The notes: generated by a model not told the origin, from the sequence alone. 64,000 nt of DNA from Panacagrimonas sp052389915 (GCA_052389915.1 JBQTHL010000012.1:62001-126000); one strand, 5' to 3'; shown: positions 35,403 through 43,712, counted from the first letter of the stretch. Translations and numbers: made by a program.

Positions 35403-36143
35403 ATGGCAACAAAAGAAGGCGTGGAGAATGGAACATCTGCTCTCGAGAAAGGACTTGGCGTCCTGGAGCGAGCTTGGGAGATTCAATGGGCGCTGCGGGC
35501 TCTCTGCCTCGTCCTGTTTGTCGACGCGGTCATGCTCGTCCGCAACAAACACGGCCTTCTGCAGTGGTCGACGAATGACATGGCGCTGTTGAGTGACCTT
35601 GGCTTGATTGCCGTTCTCGTTGCTGCTTTCAGCTTCACAGTTGCGATCGTGGCTCCCTTCATCGTGATCGTGCTGCGTCCGCTCGGTGCGATGGTTTGGG
35701 GATGGATGCCGGCCTTTCTCCGCTCGTCCGATGATCGCCCCTTCCAGCGGCCCTTGGGACGGGTGCCAGCTTGCGCCTTCCGGGATCTGGCACTGCATCA
35801 GAACAGCGACTTTCTGCTGCGCATCTACGAAGCGGAGCAAAAAATCAGGCTATCCGATAGGCTGACGCGGGAACGTATAGGTCAACTGATGGCCGCTACC
35901 TTGCTGGCGGCATTGGCCGATTGGCTCTTCGCCCGGAGCATATCCGGCGGCATCGGACTGGTCGGCGCTTTTGTCGACGTCCTGGGGGCCTGGGCGCCTG
36001 AAGTCATCGGCGCCATGCTGCTGTACGTCGGTGCCGCGCTGAAGTGGGCGTGGTTCCCGGAGGTACAACCGGAACTGATCTACGACCCGCCCCTCGACCA
36101 AGAATTGCGGGAAAAGGAACGAAAGGCCCGTGTTCCTTACTGA
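35403..36143 (+). CDS. Unknown multi-span membrane protein, insert cargo
   Basis: This 246-residue protein starts at ATG 35403, which has AAAGGA at 7 bp; an upstream ATG at 35376 lacks a ribosome binding site. Hydrophobic segments lie at about 30-47, 66-100 and, after a cytoplasmic stretch with basic and acidic residues, 165-215. The C-terminus is charged (ELREKERKARVPY). The gene is on the plus strand between two minus-strand blocks, the same pattern as gajAB. I do not recognise the family. A membrane effector of a defence or exclusion system is possible but unproven. Confidence 0.6.
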   Translation: MATKEGVENGTSALEKGLGVLERAWEIQWALRALCLVLFVDAVMLVRNKHGLLQWSTNDMALLSDLGLIAVLVAAFSFTVAIVAPFIVIVLRPLGAMVWGWMPAFLRSSDDRPFQRPLGRVPACAFRDLALHQNSDFLLRIYEAEQKIRLSDRLTRERIGQLMAATLLAALADWLFARSISGGIGLVGAFVDVLGAWAPEVIGAMLLYVGAALKWAWFPEVQPELIYDPPLDQELREKERKARVPY

Positions 36144-36425
36144 GGATTTGTCCTGCTCGGCGGGAAGCCTGCATCACCCTTCCGCCGTCCTCCGTTAGCC
36201 AGATACCCCAAATGGCTCCAACTCCCGTTGCCGATGCACTCTTCAATGCTCTTTTGACGAACGACCAAGACGCATTGCGCCACATTGGAACCGAGAGGGC
36301 AGCGGAGTGCGCGTCTCTGCGCTCCGTAATTTGTACTGACAACGCAGGTGCCATTGTTCTCGAGCTCGGGCTTGGTATTTCCACCAGCGACTACATCATC
36401 CCGTTCTTCAATCGCCAATCCAATG
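36144..36425. other. Gap with a possible gene remnant
   Basis: This 282-bp stretch has no firm gene. A plus-strand frame from ATG 36212 (MAPTPVADALFNALLTNDQDA...) looks protein-like for about 70 codons but then runs through the terminator at 36426 and into the antisense of the helicase gene. It may be a 3'-truncated remnant. Confidence 0.35.
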
Positions 36426-36459
36426 CAAGAAAAAGTCCACGGCCCGAGGGCCGTGGACT
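36426..36459 (-). terminator. Rho-independent terminator after the helicase gene
   Basis: On the minus strand an 11-bp stem (AGTCCACGGCC / GGCCGTGGACT, 36434-36459) is followed by TTTTTCTTGC. It lies 10 bp after the helicase stop and ends the long accessory transcription block. Confidence 0.88.
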
Positions 36460-36469
36460 CTCAAAAGCT

Positions 36470-38740
36470 TCAATGCACCAACTGCCGCGCCAGTGCCACC
36501 TCCACCGAGTCGCCGTCTTGGTTGAGGACATCAAGCCCGGACTCGGGCACGTCTCCCGACGTGCTCTGCGACACCATGATCTTCCGGGCCATCAGCCCCA
36601 GGCAGGTCATCTGCGAGGTGTTGGCGTAGCCGAGATAGATCACCTTCACCGCCTGTTTCTGGCCGATGCGCCATGAGCGGCGCGCCGCCTGCTGCAACGA
36701 GTACACGTTGTAGCCGGACTGCATGAACACGATGGTCGGGAACTCCAGCAAGTCCAGGCCGGTTTTCACCAGCTCCGGATTGGTGATGAGTACGTCGATG
36801 CCGCGATCGAGCTGTTCGGCGATCCAGTCTTCCCGGCGGGAGGCATCCACGCTTGCGCGCAGCACCGCCACCTTGAAGCCTTCCTGCTCCAGCAGCACCT
36901 TCAAACGCGACGTGGTATCGCGCGTGCCGGTGTAGACCGAATAGACCAGGGTCTTGCGACCCGCTGCTTTCTCCTGCTTGCAGATCTCGATCAGCTCGCG
37001 TTCTTTGGGCATCACCTCCAGCTCGTTGAACTGAGCCGGAACGAACGCCAAGGTGTTGCGCGTGCGCGGATGCGTCACCGTCTCCGACCGGAAGCAGCAA
37101 TCCGGCCAAGCCAGCAGCACGTTGAGGACGACGCCCAGCAAGGTCGTATCGCGCTTCGCCAAGGCTTGCCTCAGCTCAGCGGTCAAACGCCCCGACAGAT
37201 CGCGGTAGGCCGCGGCTTGCGCCGTGTCCATCGCAACTTCGCGGAACTCTTCGTCGTACGGCGGCAGGACGTTGCCGCCGATGTCCTTGAGCTTGAGAAA
37301 GACCGTGAACGGCAGGACGCAACGCAACACGCCCTTCGGACCGAAGCCCGGTGCCTTGACCGTGCGCACCGATACCTTGGTGCCCTTGGCCGTCTTGTGC
37401 GCCGTGCCGGTGCTCTCGGAATAAATGTCCTTGAGCACGCCGTGGTCGCGCATGAACGCCATCGCCGCCGCCGTCATGCTGCCGCTCTTGGTCGGCCGGT
37501 AGCCGTCTTCGATCATCCGCCCAGGCAAGGCGCGGAACAGCAGATAGAACACGTCATCACCGTATCCCCCCATGAGGGTTCCGGTGAGCAGCAAGGTCTT
37601 GCGAGACTTCGCTGCCAGCACGCCCATGGCCTGGCCCTGTGCGGAACCGCCGTTCTTGTACTCGTGCGCCTCGTCGGCGATGAGCAGGTCGAACGTGCCT
37701 TGGGGAAGCTGCCTCTTGATGAACTCGGACGGCTGGTAGCCGCCCTCGCCAAAGCCGAACTCCATGTTGGCCATCGCACGTTCCATGCGATGCGCTTGCC
37801 GGTCCGAGAAGACCAGCTCGCCGCGGTCGTCCATCAGGTTGATGAACTCGTGGATGTTGTCCCCGAGCATCGACGCGAGGAACGCATCACCGAATTTCTG
37901 CATCAGCTTCTGCGCGGTGACTTCGCCAATCGTCGGAATACGCTTCAGAGCCTTGAGCACGGCGGAGGACTGGTCACTGGCGGACAAGCCTCTGGGACGG
38001 ATCAACGACCACAGCGGTGCATTGCAGTGGCTGCACTTGCGGCGGGACTCCTCGGCTTCGAGTTCGACCGGGTTGATCGGCTCGCCGTCGAGGTCGGTGA
38101 TGACATGGCTGCAGTCGGGACACGCCCCCACGTCGCCGTGAGGTGTGCGCCGCCGGGTGAAGACAGGCTTCCAGTGGAATCCCATCCGCATCCGCACGCG
38201 GCCCAGGACGAAAAACTCCTGGCCTTGTGCCGGCACGCCCAACTGCTCGCGCAGTTTCAGCAGCTTGACCAGCGTGTCCGGGCCGTTGAGCACCCAGACT
38301 TTCGCGCCGGCTACCGTTTCCTGGATTTCCCGCCGCCACTTGTAGACCAAGTGGGGTGGTGAGAGCACCAGCGTGCGACGGTAGCCTTCGGCATTGAGCA
38401 CGGCGGCGGTGGCAATGCCTACCGTCGTCTTTCCGCAACCCATTTCGCCGTTGACGATCGCGGCACGTTCGCCACGATCAATCAGCAGCTCGGTAACGGC
38501 GTGGACCACATCGGCTTGCGCAGGGAACAGCTTGCGCTTGAGATTGGCGACGATGGTTTGGCGATGTGTCCGCGCCTGTCCGGTGTAGACCGGTGGATTG
38601 GCGCGATTGAGAGAATCGAGCAGTTCGTCGCCGAACTCGGATACGAAATCCTGCAGGCTAAGCGTGAGTGAAGAAGCGGCCGCTTCGAGCAGGTCGCCCT
38701 GCACAGCGGTATCGGGAACAGCTTCAAGATCGAGGGACAT
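36470..38740 (-). CDS. SNF2/DEAH-type helicase-like ATPase of ICE accessory block
   Basis: This 756-residue protein has motif I GEMGCGKTT (98-106), motif II ADEAH (near 352), a CPDCxxV...CSHC zinc-finger-like insert (about 205-250) and a C-terminal helicase domain (KTLVYSVYTGTRDT... VLITNPELVKTGLDLLEFPTIVF... ARRSWRIGQ). The last motif, with arginines in RRSWRIGQ, is typical of SNF2-family ATPases. It probably remodels protein-DNA complexes or works with the methyltransferase encoded upstream. ATG 38740 has GGAG at 10 bp and is preceded by leader hairpin L1. Confidence 0.85.
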   Translation of the reverse strand: MSLDLEAVPDTAVQGDLLEAAASSLTLSLQDFVSEFGDELLDSLNRANPPVYTGQARTHRQTIVANLKRKLFPAQADVVHAVTELLIDRGERAAIVNGEMGCGKTTVGIATAAVLNAEGYRRTLVLSPPHLVYKWRREIQETVAGAKVWVLNGPDTLVKLLKLREQLGVPAQGQEFFVLGRVRMRMGFHWKPVFTRRRTPHGDVGACPDCSHVITDLDGEPINPVELEAEESRRKCSHCNAPLWSLIRPRGLSASDQSSAVLKALKRIPTIGEVTAQKLMQKFGDAFLASMLGDNIHEFINLMDDRGELVFSDRQAHRMERAMANMEFGFGEGGYQPSEFIKRQLPQGTFDLLIADEAHEYKNGGSAQGQAMGVLAAKSRKTLLLTGTLMGGYGDDVFYLLFRALPGRMIEDGYRPTKSGSMTAAAMAFMRDHGVLKDIYSESTGTAHKTAKGTKVSVRTVKAPGFGPKGVLRCVLPFTVFLKLKDIGGNVLPPYDEEFREVAMDTAQAAAYRDLSGRLTAELRQALAKRDTTLLGVVLNVLLAWPDCCFRSETVTHPRTRNTLAFVPAQFNELEVMPKERELIEICKQEKAAGRKTLVYSVYTGTRDTTSRLKVLLEQEGFKVAVLRASVDASRREDWIAEQLDRGIDVLITNPELVKTGLDLLEFPTIVFMQSGYNVYSLQQAARRSWRIGQKQAVKVIYLGYANTSQMTCLGLMARKIMVSQSTSGDVPESGLDVLNQDGDSVEVALARQLVH

Positions 38741-38760
38741 GGTGATGCTCCAAAGAAAAT

Positions 38761-38798
38761 GGGGCATGCACCTCCCCTGCGGGGCGGTGACATGCCCC
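38761..38798 (-). promoter_or_regulatory. Leader hairpin L1 before the helicase gene
   Basis: This is a nested hairpin on the minus strand: GGGGCATG/CATGCCCC, CACC/GGTG, then CCCC/GGGG with a GCA loop. It is followed by ATTTTCTTT, the Shine-Dalgarno and ATG 38740. Confidence 0.75.
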
Positions 38799-38840
38799 TG
38801 GGTGGGAAGAAATGAACGGCGCGAGGCCGCTGGATGCGGA

Positions 38841-39152
38841 TCAGTATTCGCTGGGCAACAGCAGCGTGGTCACGCTGCGATCCCATTCGGTGATGATCCA
38901 GAGCTTCAGGTCGGGCGTGACCTGGTAGGACGAGAACAGCCGATCCTCTCCGGACTTCAACGCGGCATCGTTGAAACGCCTGTCGCAGTCGTCGAGATCG
39001 CCCCAGTCGCCACTGAGGTGGCGACGCAGGTAGGAGCTGGGGTTGAGCCGGCCCTCTTGGACCAGTTCATCGACGCCAGTCGTCATGACCACATGACCGG
39101 GCGGAAATTGCGCTTGGGAAACAACACTGATGAGAAGTGCTTCGTGTGCCAT
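38841..39152 (-). CDS. Conserved ICE accessory protein, unknown function
   Basis: This 103-residue soluble, acidic protein begins MAHEALLISVVSQAQFPPG and contains LVQEGRLNPSSYLRRHLSGDWGDL, then WIITEWDRSVTTLLLPSEY. Proteins of this kind are found, under 'plasmid-related' names, in the accessory block of many ICEs of this class. The function is unknown. ATG 39152 has GGAGG at 8 bp and is preceded by leader hairpin L2. It is encoded between the methyltransferase and helicase genes. Confidence 0.7.
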   Translation of the reverse strand: MAHEALLISVVSQAQFPPGHVVMTTGVDELVQEGRLNPSSYLRRHLSGDWGDLDDCDRRFNDAALKSGEDRLFSSYQVTPDLKLWIITEWDRSVTTLLLPSEY

Positions 39153-39177
39153 GGTGATGCCTCCTTGAAGAACGAAG

Positions 39178-39210
39178 GGGCCACAGCACCCCATCGGGGC
39201 GATGTGACCC
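39178..39210 (-). promoter_or_regulatory. Leader hairpin L2
   Basis: On the minus strand: GGG/CCC outer stem, CACA/TGTG, a TCG/TGC internal loop, then CCCC/GGGG capped by GAT. It sits 26 bp before ATG 39152. Confidence 0.72.
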
Positions 39211-39253
39211 GGTGGGTGGATGAAAACGACGGCGAACCGTCAGGGAACAGCGA

Positions 39254-40363
39254 TCAGCGGATGGTCAGCACTTCTCCCTTGGTCGGGGAGCCGAGCGTCA
39301 AATCCCATGCACGGATGACCGGCACGAACTTGTCGGTGAGGATGCGTGTCTCGGCCACAGAGCCGTCATCGCGCTCGGTGTATTCCGTCTGGAGAGTCTT
39401 CTCCTTGTGGGTATCACCTTTCACGACCAACAGCCGTCCAGCCTTGGACTTCACCACGCCGGAGATCGCGCCCGCGGCCAGAGCCAGGGCGAGATGCCAG
39501 TGCGACAACGCCCGCGCCGGTGGCCGCAGCAACTGCTGTGCGGCGCCCAGGTGCGTATCGAGCGTCGGCCAGAGTCCTTGCAGCCGACCAACTTCATCGG
39601 TGAACTGCTCGGGCTCCATCGTCACGCGGTAGAAATGCTCCGGCTCTGATGGACTGGCAGGGACGGTGTACGGCAGGAACGGCCATTCGACCGGCAATTC
39701 CTCGGCCTCGGCATCGCCCTGCCCGATCTGCAGCAGCAGGCCGCGCGTGGCCTTGGCCGACTCCGATGTCTGGTCGCGCTGGCGAACGCGCCGACCGAAG
39801 ATCACCACCTGCTTGAACTGCTTCTCCACCGCATGGTAGATGCGCAGATCGGCGAAATGGCGTGTCAGCCATCCGACCAGCTCGGCATCGAGCACGTAGA
39901 ACGGCACGATGAAGATCAGCACACCGCCGTACTGAAGCAGCGGCAGCGCACGCTGATAAAACAGCTTCTCCAGCCGGGCGCGGCCTTGGCCTTGATAGCC
40001 GATGTTGCCGTTCACGTCCTTCGAGAGATCGCCATACGGCGGGTTGAGCCACAGCAGACCGAAGTTCTGCCGGCTGATCAGCGTGTCCATCAAATCACCG
40101 TGAATGCAGCGATCGACCAGTCGCCGGGCGTGGCGCGCACGCTCGGCGTCGTACTCGACAGCGAACGCCTGAACCTGCTCACGCCCGAGGACATGGGCAG
40201 CTTCGGCAATCGCCACGCCTTCGCCGGCGCAGGGATCGAGAATGCACATCGGCCCGGCAGCGGGTGTCAGTGCGGCAAGCGCTCTTTCGAGCGTGGGTTC
40301 ATCGGTGGGGAAATAACCGTTCTTGACGAAATTGCGCGCAAGGCGCGGAAACATGAGTGCCAT
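39254..40363 (-). CDS. DUF6094-type SAM-dependent DNA methyltransferase-like protein
   Basis: This 369-residue protein has SAM-binding motif I at 42-49 (LDPCAGEGV) and the amino-methyltransferase catalytic motif IV NPPYG at 107-111, so it resembles N6-adenine DNA methyltransferases. The C-terminal third (GRLLVVKGDTHKEK...LTDKFVPVIRAWDL) is specific to this ICE family. By modifying element DNA it could protect against restriction or regulate transfer. ATG 40363 has AGGAG at 8 bp; leader hairpin L3 lies upstream. Confidence 0.82.
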   Translation of the reverse strand: MALMFPRLARNFVKNGYFPTDEPTLERALAALTPAAGPMCILDPCAGEGVAIAEAAHVLGREQVQAFAVEYDAERARHARRLVDRCIHGDLMDTLISRQNFGLLWLNPPYGDLSKDVNGNIGYQGQGRARLEKLFYQRALPLLQYGGVLIFIVPFYVLDAELVGWLTRHFADLRIYHAVEKQFKQVVIFGRRVRQRDQTSESAKATRGLLLQIGQGDAEAEELPVEWPFLPYTVPASPSEPEHFYRVTMEPEQFTDEVGRLQGLWPTLDTHLGAAQQLLRPPARALSHWHLALALAAGAISGVVKSKAGRLLVVKGDTHKEKTLQTEYTERDDGSVAETRILTDKFVPVIRAWDLTLGSPTKGEVLTIR

Positions 40364-40394
40364 GGAATGCTCCTGATGGATGGATGAAGGAAAG

Positions 40395-40419
40395 CGGGCA
40401 CGCATCGCCCGCATGCCCG
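40395..40419 (-). promoter_or_regulatory. Leader hairpin L3 before the methyltransferase gene
   Basis: On the minus strand CGGGCATGC pairs with GCGTGCCCG (one G-U) around GGGCGAT. It sits 32 bp before ATG 40363. Confidence 0.65.
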
Positions 40420-40429
40420 TGGGGATGGC

Positions 40430-41077
40430 TCAAGCCACGCGCCGAAGCGGTGCGTTCGAGGCCAGTTCGTACTGCGAAGCGTTGAGCACGCCGTTGCGGA
40501 TCAGATCGCCCAGCGCCTGGGTCAGCGCCGCTACGTCGAGGGCCAGCCGATGGCCTTCCAGTGGCCCGAAGGCCAGGGGAAGACGGCTCAGCATCTGCCG
40601 TGACTGCAACAGCTCCAGCACGATGTCGCGCCAGTGGTCGAGCAAGGGCAACGGACAGGTGTCCTGTGTCAGCGTCCACAGCCGGTCGAGCCGGTGAGCG
40701 GAGTCGCGTGGCAGCAGGGCAAGTGCGCTGGCATTGGCCTTGTCGGGCTTCACGCAGCGACGGTCGAACAGCCACACGTTGGTCAGCGAACCGAACAGCG
40801 TGCGCCGATAGACGCGGGTGCTGCGCTTCTCCAGGTTTTCGACGTTGCCGACAAAAACCGGGATGGAGGCACCCTCGGTGACGACGTGGAACTGATCCAG
40901 CCCCTGCTCATCGCGGCCCAGGGTCAGACGAGCGAGGAACTCCTGGACGGCGGTATCACGCGCCCAGATCGAGAGAAAGACGAGATGGCCCTGTTCGTCA
41001 CCGACGCAGGCGTCGGTCATGAGGTCGGGGCATTCGTCGATGCGGTACAGCGGTTTCGTGGAAGAAGATGCGGGCAT
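40430..41077 (-). CDS. Conserved ICE accessory protein, unknown function
   Basis: This 215-residue soluble protein begins MPASSSTKPLYRIDECPDLM. Recognisable blocks are HLVFLSIWARDTAVQEFLARLTLG, YRRTLFGSLTNVWLFDRRCVKPD and RHLALD-like ALDVAALTQALGDLIRNG. I do not know a domain for it. It is a usual member of the accessory block, preceded by its own leader hairpin (L4), which suggests it shares a post-transcriptional control with its neighbours. Confidence 0.7.
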   Translation of the reverse strand: MPASSSTKPLYRIDECPDLMTDACVGDEQGHLVFLSIWARDTAVQEFLARLTLGRDEQGLDQFHVVTEGASIPVFVGNVENLEKRSTRVYRRTLFGSLTNVWLFDRRCVKPDKANASALALLPRDSAHRLDRLWTLTQDTCPLPLLDHWRDIVLELLQSRQMLSRLPLAFGPLEGHRLALDVAALTQALGDLIRNGVLNASQYELASNAPLRRVA

Positions 41078-41100
41078 GGTGGTGTCCTCTTGGAAGTGAA

Positions 41101-41134
41101 GGAGCGACCACTGCCCTCGGGGCGGTGATGCCCC
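41101..41134 (-). promoter_or_regulatory. Leader hairpin L4
   Basis: On the minus strand CACCGCCC pairs with GGGCAGTG (one bulge) within GGGGCAT...CGCTCC, capped by CGA. It lies 24 bp before ATG 41077, with AGAGGA as ribosome binding site. Confidence 0.62.
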
Positions 41135-41160
41135 GGTTGGGTGAAGGAAGATGCGTGCCG

Positions 41161-41526
41161 CTAGGCAGCGCGGCTCGCGTGGAAGTGACGCACGCGTTCG
41201 CGCCATTCGGCGCATTGCGGCGGCGCCATGTCGAGATAGCGCAGCGGGCACGAGTAGTAGTACGGATGCTCGGACTCATCGAGGGACTTGTAGCCCCACT
41301 CCAAGTCGGCGCTTTCCAGCAGGTTGCAGCCGATGATGCAGATGGATTCGCTGGCAGCGAGGTTCATGATGCCCGCCTGCTTTGCGGTGACGCGAACCAC
41401 GGTCCACAGCACTTTGCCGTTGAGAACGTGATCGATGACCTCGCTGCGAGCGCGCTCGGTTTCCTGCGGTGCGACCAGCTCGCGGATCAACTGATCGCGC
41501 GATGTACGAACAAAAGTCCAGCCCAT
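41161..41526 (-). CDS. DUF6927-like ICE accessory protein
   Basis: This 121-residue protein begins MGWTFVRTSRDQLIRELVAP and contains ARSEVIDHVLNGKVLWTVVRV and, near the end, YYYSCPLRYLDMAP. The MGW(T/V)F opening and NGKVLWTVV core match the DUF6927 type found in phages and ICEs. The function is unknown. It is preceded by one of the clearest leader hairpins (L5) with AGGAG before ATG 41526. Confidence 0.68.
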   Translation of the reverse strand: MGWTFVRTSRDQLIRELVAPQETERARSEVIDHVLNGKVLWTVVRVTAKQAGIMNLAASESICIIGCNLLESADLEWGYKSLDESEHPYYYSCPLRYLDMAPPQCAEWRERVRHFHASRAA

Positions 41527-41548
41527 TGGATGTTCTCCTGTGACAAGG

Positions 41549-41580
41549 GCCGGAGTCCTCCCGTCGGGGAGAACCCCGGC
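41549..41580 (-). promoter_or_regulatory. Leader hairpin L5
   Basis: On the minus strand: GCCGG/CCGGC, GT/AC, CTCCC/GGGAG and loop CGAC, with small bulges. It is followed by the Shine-Dalgarno and ATG 41526. Confidence 0.75.
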
Positions 41581-41614
41581 GGGTGGCGGAATACCGCACA
41601 AGGCGGCAGATGGA

Positions 41615-42220
41615 TCAGGCAGCTTTGAGGTGCCAGTCCTGGGACAGCGGAGCGAACTCGTAACCCAGCGCATCGAGACGATCGCGTTGCTCACGCAGCA
41701 CACGACGGTCCACGGTCGAATCGAGCTTGACGATTTCGCCCAGCGGCCAGAGCGCGCCGAACAGCGTTGCGTCTTCGTTCGAGGCCGAAGTGGACGCGGC
41801 AGCCGGTTCGTTGCCGAACGGCGTGGTATCGACCAGGGGATCACGCGGGCTGCGCGACTTCGCCTTCGGCTTGGCCTTGGGCGTTGCCGGTGCGGACACC
41901 TGCGTTTCCTCGTCGATCGGATCGACTTCTTGCGGACTCAGCCGGCGGGCTTCGTCGCGGCTCAAGGCGTCGATGCTGGATAGCGTCATCCCGCCCAGAT
42001 GGGCGCGGATCTCGATGACCATGCGACCGTTCGCGTTGTACGTCGCAGGGCGAATCTCGGCGACGACGAAATCACCGTCGTACTTGCCCTCGCTGTACTG
42101 ATCAAGTTCGGCGTTCTTCACCACGAACTCGCCGATGGAGGTGACCAAGCGGCCGACATTGAAGTCGCCGTTTCTGCCGTGGATGGTCTTGATGGCCAGT
42201 TGGCCGGGAAGGGTAATCAT
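41615..42220 (-). CDS. DUF3275 family ICE protein
   Basis: This 201-residue protein opens with MITLPGQLAIKTIHGRNGDFNVGRLVTSIGEFVVK, diagnostic of DUF3275. An OB-like N-terminal domain (about 1-75) is followed by a low-complexity Lys/Ala/Pro linker (PKAKPKAKSRSP) and a short C-terminal block ALWPLGEIVKLD. It often travels with the DUF3577 and SSB genes, so a role in single-strand DNA metabolism is possible. It is the first gene after the terminator at 42289-42325. Confidence 0.88.
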   Translation of the reverse strand: MITLPGQLAIKTIHGRNGDFNVGRLVTSIGEFVVKNAELDQYSEGKYDGDFVVAEIRPATYNANGRMVIEIRAHLGGMTLSSIDALSRDEARRLSPQEVDPIDEETQVSAPATPKAKPKAKSRSPRDPLVDTTPFGNEPAAASTSASNEDATLFGALWPLGEIVKLDSTVDRRVLREQRDRLDALGYEFAPLSQDWHLKAA

Positions 42221-42249
42221 GAAGGTCTCCTGCAGATGAGTGGGCGATC

Positions 42250-42270
42250 ATCTGCCGCCGACCGGGAGAT
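42250..42270 (-). promoter_or_regulatory. Weak leader hairpin L6
   Basis: A short ATCT/AGAT stem (or alternatively CCGAC/GTCGG) lies 30 bp before ATG 42220, in the same place as the stronger hairpins of neighbouring genes. It is the least convincing of the set. Confidence 0.4.
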
Positions 42271-42288
42271 GTCGGTGACAGGTGGGCG

Positions 42289-42325
42289 CGAAAGGAAAGA
42301 CAAGGCCCCAGCGGATGGGGCCTTG
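42289..42325 (-). terminator. Rho-independent terminator after the DUF3577 gene
   Basis: On the minus strand a 10-bp stem CAAGGCCCCA / TGGGGCCTTG (42301-42325) is followed by TCTTTCCTTTC. It lies 5 bp after the DUF3577 stop. Confidence 0.82.
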
Positions 42326-42329
42326 CGGA

Positions 42330-42884
42330 TCAGAACGACTCGGCAACGGCCAATGCGGGGACATCGGCAGCGGTGTCGTTGGCAGCTTCAGCAGCGGGCT
42401 GGGTGGGCTCCGGCGCAGAGGCTTCCTGTGCGGCAGGGGCTTCGGTCGTCGCGGGGACGTCCGACTCGCGCGCGTCGTCATCGGTCGGCTTGGGCTCGGC
42501 CTTGTAGACGAGCTGGCCATCGACCTTGATCCAACTGATGAACAGCAGGCGGACCTTGAGGCTGACGCCGGGTTTGCCGGCGTTATTCCCCTTGGTGTAG
42601 GTGAAGATGTCGGTCCACAGGTCGCCCAGACGGAACCCGATCATCACCTTCTTCTTGGCCTCGACGGCGTTGTTGCAGCGACGAACCAGATGCTGCGCTT
42701 CCGTACCCGATACGCGCGCGTCGAAGCGCACATACGAGACGTTATCGCTGGAACCGTTGAGCGCTGCGATGTCGCAGGCCAGGAAGGAATCGCCTTTCTT
42801 GGGCTTCACTTCGCGGATGCGATTGAGATACCCGAGGCCGGTGATGTGCAGATCGAAGTAGGACTTTTCGGATGAAGTGGTCAT
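42330..42884 (-). CDS. DUF3577 (STY4534-like) family protein
   Basis: This 184-residue protein has an N-terminal domain (SYFDLHITGLGYLNRIREVKPKKGDSFLACDIAALNG) typical of DUF3577/STY4534, an OB-like fold, and an acidic Ala/Pro/Glu-rich C-terminus ending in AVAESF. The acidic tail recalls the C-terminus of SSB, so a DNA-metabolism role is plausible. Its leader carries L7 and, further up, repeat element R2; a terminator follows it, making it a single-gene transcription unit. Confidence 0.87.
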   Translation of the reverse strand: MTTSSEKSYFDLHITGLGYLNRIREVKPKKGDSFLACDIAALNGSSDNVSYVRFDARVSGTEAQHLVRRCNNAVEAKKKVMIGFRLGDLWTDIFTYTKGNNAGKPGVSLKVRLLFISWIKVDGQLVYKAEPKPTDDDARESDVPATTEAPAAQEASAPEPTQPAAEAANDTAADVPALAVAESF

Positions 42885-42908
42885 GGTGAATCTCCTAAGA
42901 ACAAAAAG

Positions 42909-42953
42909 GCGGAGACACACCCGACCCAGGCGGGGAAGGTGTGGAACCCCCGC
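42909..42953 (-). promoter_or_regulatory. Leader hairpin L7 before the DUF3577 gene
   Basis: On the minus strand GCGG/CCGC and CACACC/GGTGTG stems with internal loops enclose TTCCCC...; a TTTTTG tract and AGGAG precede ATG 42884. Confidence 0.65.
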
Positions 42954-43011
42954 GTGGGTTGGTGGAACAGCGTTGTGGCATCACCATCGAAAAACCGATG
43001 GCCGTTCGCGC

Positions 43012-43118
43012 GTGGATGCCGGTGCGAACTGGAGTGATCAACGCGGTCGGAACCGCGCCGTCGTCTTGAAGATCGTGACGACCTGGGCATGCTGCTGACG
43101 AAAAGTCAGCGGAACATG
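43012..43118 (-). ncRNA. Repeated structured element R2
   Basis: This is the second copy of the four-copy element. On the plus strand its stems are CGCGGT/ACCGCG, GTCGTC/GACGAC around the invariant TTGAAG, and GCTGAC/GTCAGC, with CTGGGCATG between the last two. It lies between the terminator at 43236 and the DUF3577 gene, about 130 bp upstream of that gene's start, so it is probably near the 5' end of its transcript. Confidence 0.7.
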
Positions 43119-43235
43119 GCAGGGAGCGTGTCGCCGGAACGTCTCCCGCGCGAGTCGCAATCGGTACTTGCCAGTGCCCGCATTGGTGGAAGGCGGGCTA
43201 TCTCGCTTCCTGCGTCGGCAGATGTTTGCGGGGCC

Positions 43236-43262
43236 GCAAAAAGAAGCCCCCGTAGCGGGGGC
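43236..43262 (-). terminator. Rho-independent terminator after the DUF3085 gene
   Basis: On the minus strand GCCCCCG/CGGGGGC (43246-43262, loop CTA) is followed by TTCTTTTTGC. It lies 18 bp after the gene's stop. The stretch 43119-43235 between it and R2 has no gene and probably holds a promoter. Confidence 0.85.
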
Positions 43263-43280
43263 AGGTGATGCGGGAAATGA

Positions 43281-43646
43281 TCAGTTGCCGTGTGCTGTGG
43301 GAGCCACGGCCTGCAGCGACAGGTGTGTTGCCGTCGCGGACACTTCGAGGTCGTCCTCGCTGTGCAGGATGCGTGCGAATACGCCGTCCTGCGGATCGAG
43401 GAACTCGCCGAAGTCATCGCCGCCGAACTCGACACGCGCCAGCTCCCACCAGCCATCGAACGGATCGACGTCCGGGTTGCAGCCGACAGCGTAGGCGATG
43501 ATCTTCTGACGACCATCGGGCCGCCGCTCGCCGCGTTCAGCAAGTAAGTACACGCCCTGATCTTTGACCAGGATGACGCGGGACTGGTGGGCGACCGCTT
43601 CGGCGAGCACAAGCCGCAGTTCGGTTCCTTTGAATCGAACAGACAT
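43281..43646 (-). CDS. DUF3085 family ICE protein
   Basis: This 121-residue protein begins MSVRFKGTELRLVLAEAVAHQSRVILVKDQGVYLLAERGER and contains IAYAVGCNPDVDPFDGWWELARVEFGGDDFGEF, the DUF3085 core. It is a small soluble protein of unknown function found in ICE and plasmid accessory regions. ATG 43646 is preceded by leader hairpin L8; the longer frame from 43688 would run through that hairpin. Confidence 0.8.
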   Translation of the reverse strand: MSVRFKGTELRLVLAEAVAHQSRVILVKDQGVYLLAERGERRPDGRQKIIAYAVGCNPDVDPFDGWWELARVEFGGDDFGEFLDPQDGVFARILHSEDDLEVSATATHLSLQAVAPTAHGN

Positions 43647-43676
43647 GGAGAGATCTCCGGTAGTGCAGAAAGAAGG

Positions 43677-43701
43677 GCTTCCCGCCACGAGGACGGGAAG
43701 C
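43677..43701 (-). promoter_or_regulatory. Leader hairpin L8 before the DUF3085 gene
   Basis: A perfect 8-bp stem GCTTCCCG/CGGGAAGC with a 9-nt loop, followed on the minus strand by CCTTCTTTCTG and, further down, GGAGA before ATG 43646. Confidence 0.72.
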
Positions 43702-43712
43702 AGCAGTGGGCT

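Noticed and set aside
36212..36676. A plus-strand frame after the membrane-protein gene as a full gene
   Set aside because: It reads through a strong terminator and into the antisense of the helicase gene; at best it is a truncated remnant and is listed only as part of the gap.
37070..38362. A 430-codon plus-strand frame, and similar long frames at 18488-19612 and 30421-31419
   Set aside because: All are antisense shadows of large ATPase genes in GC-rich DNA, without recognisable protein features.
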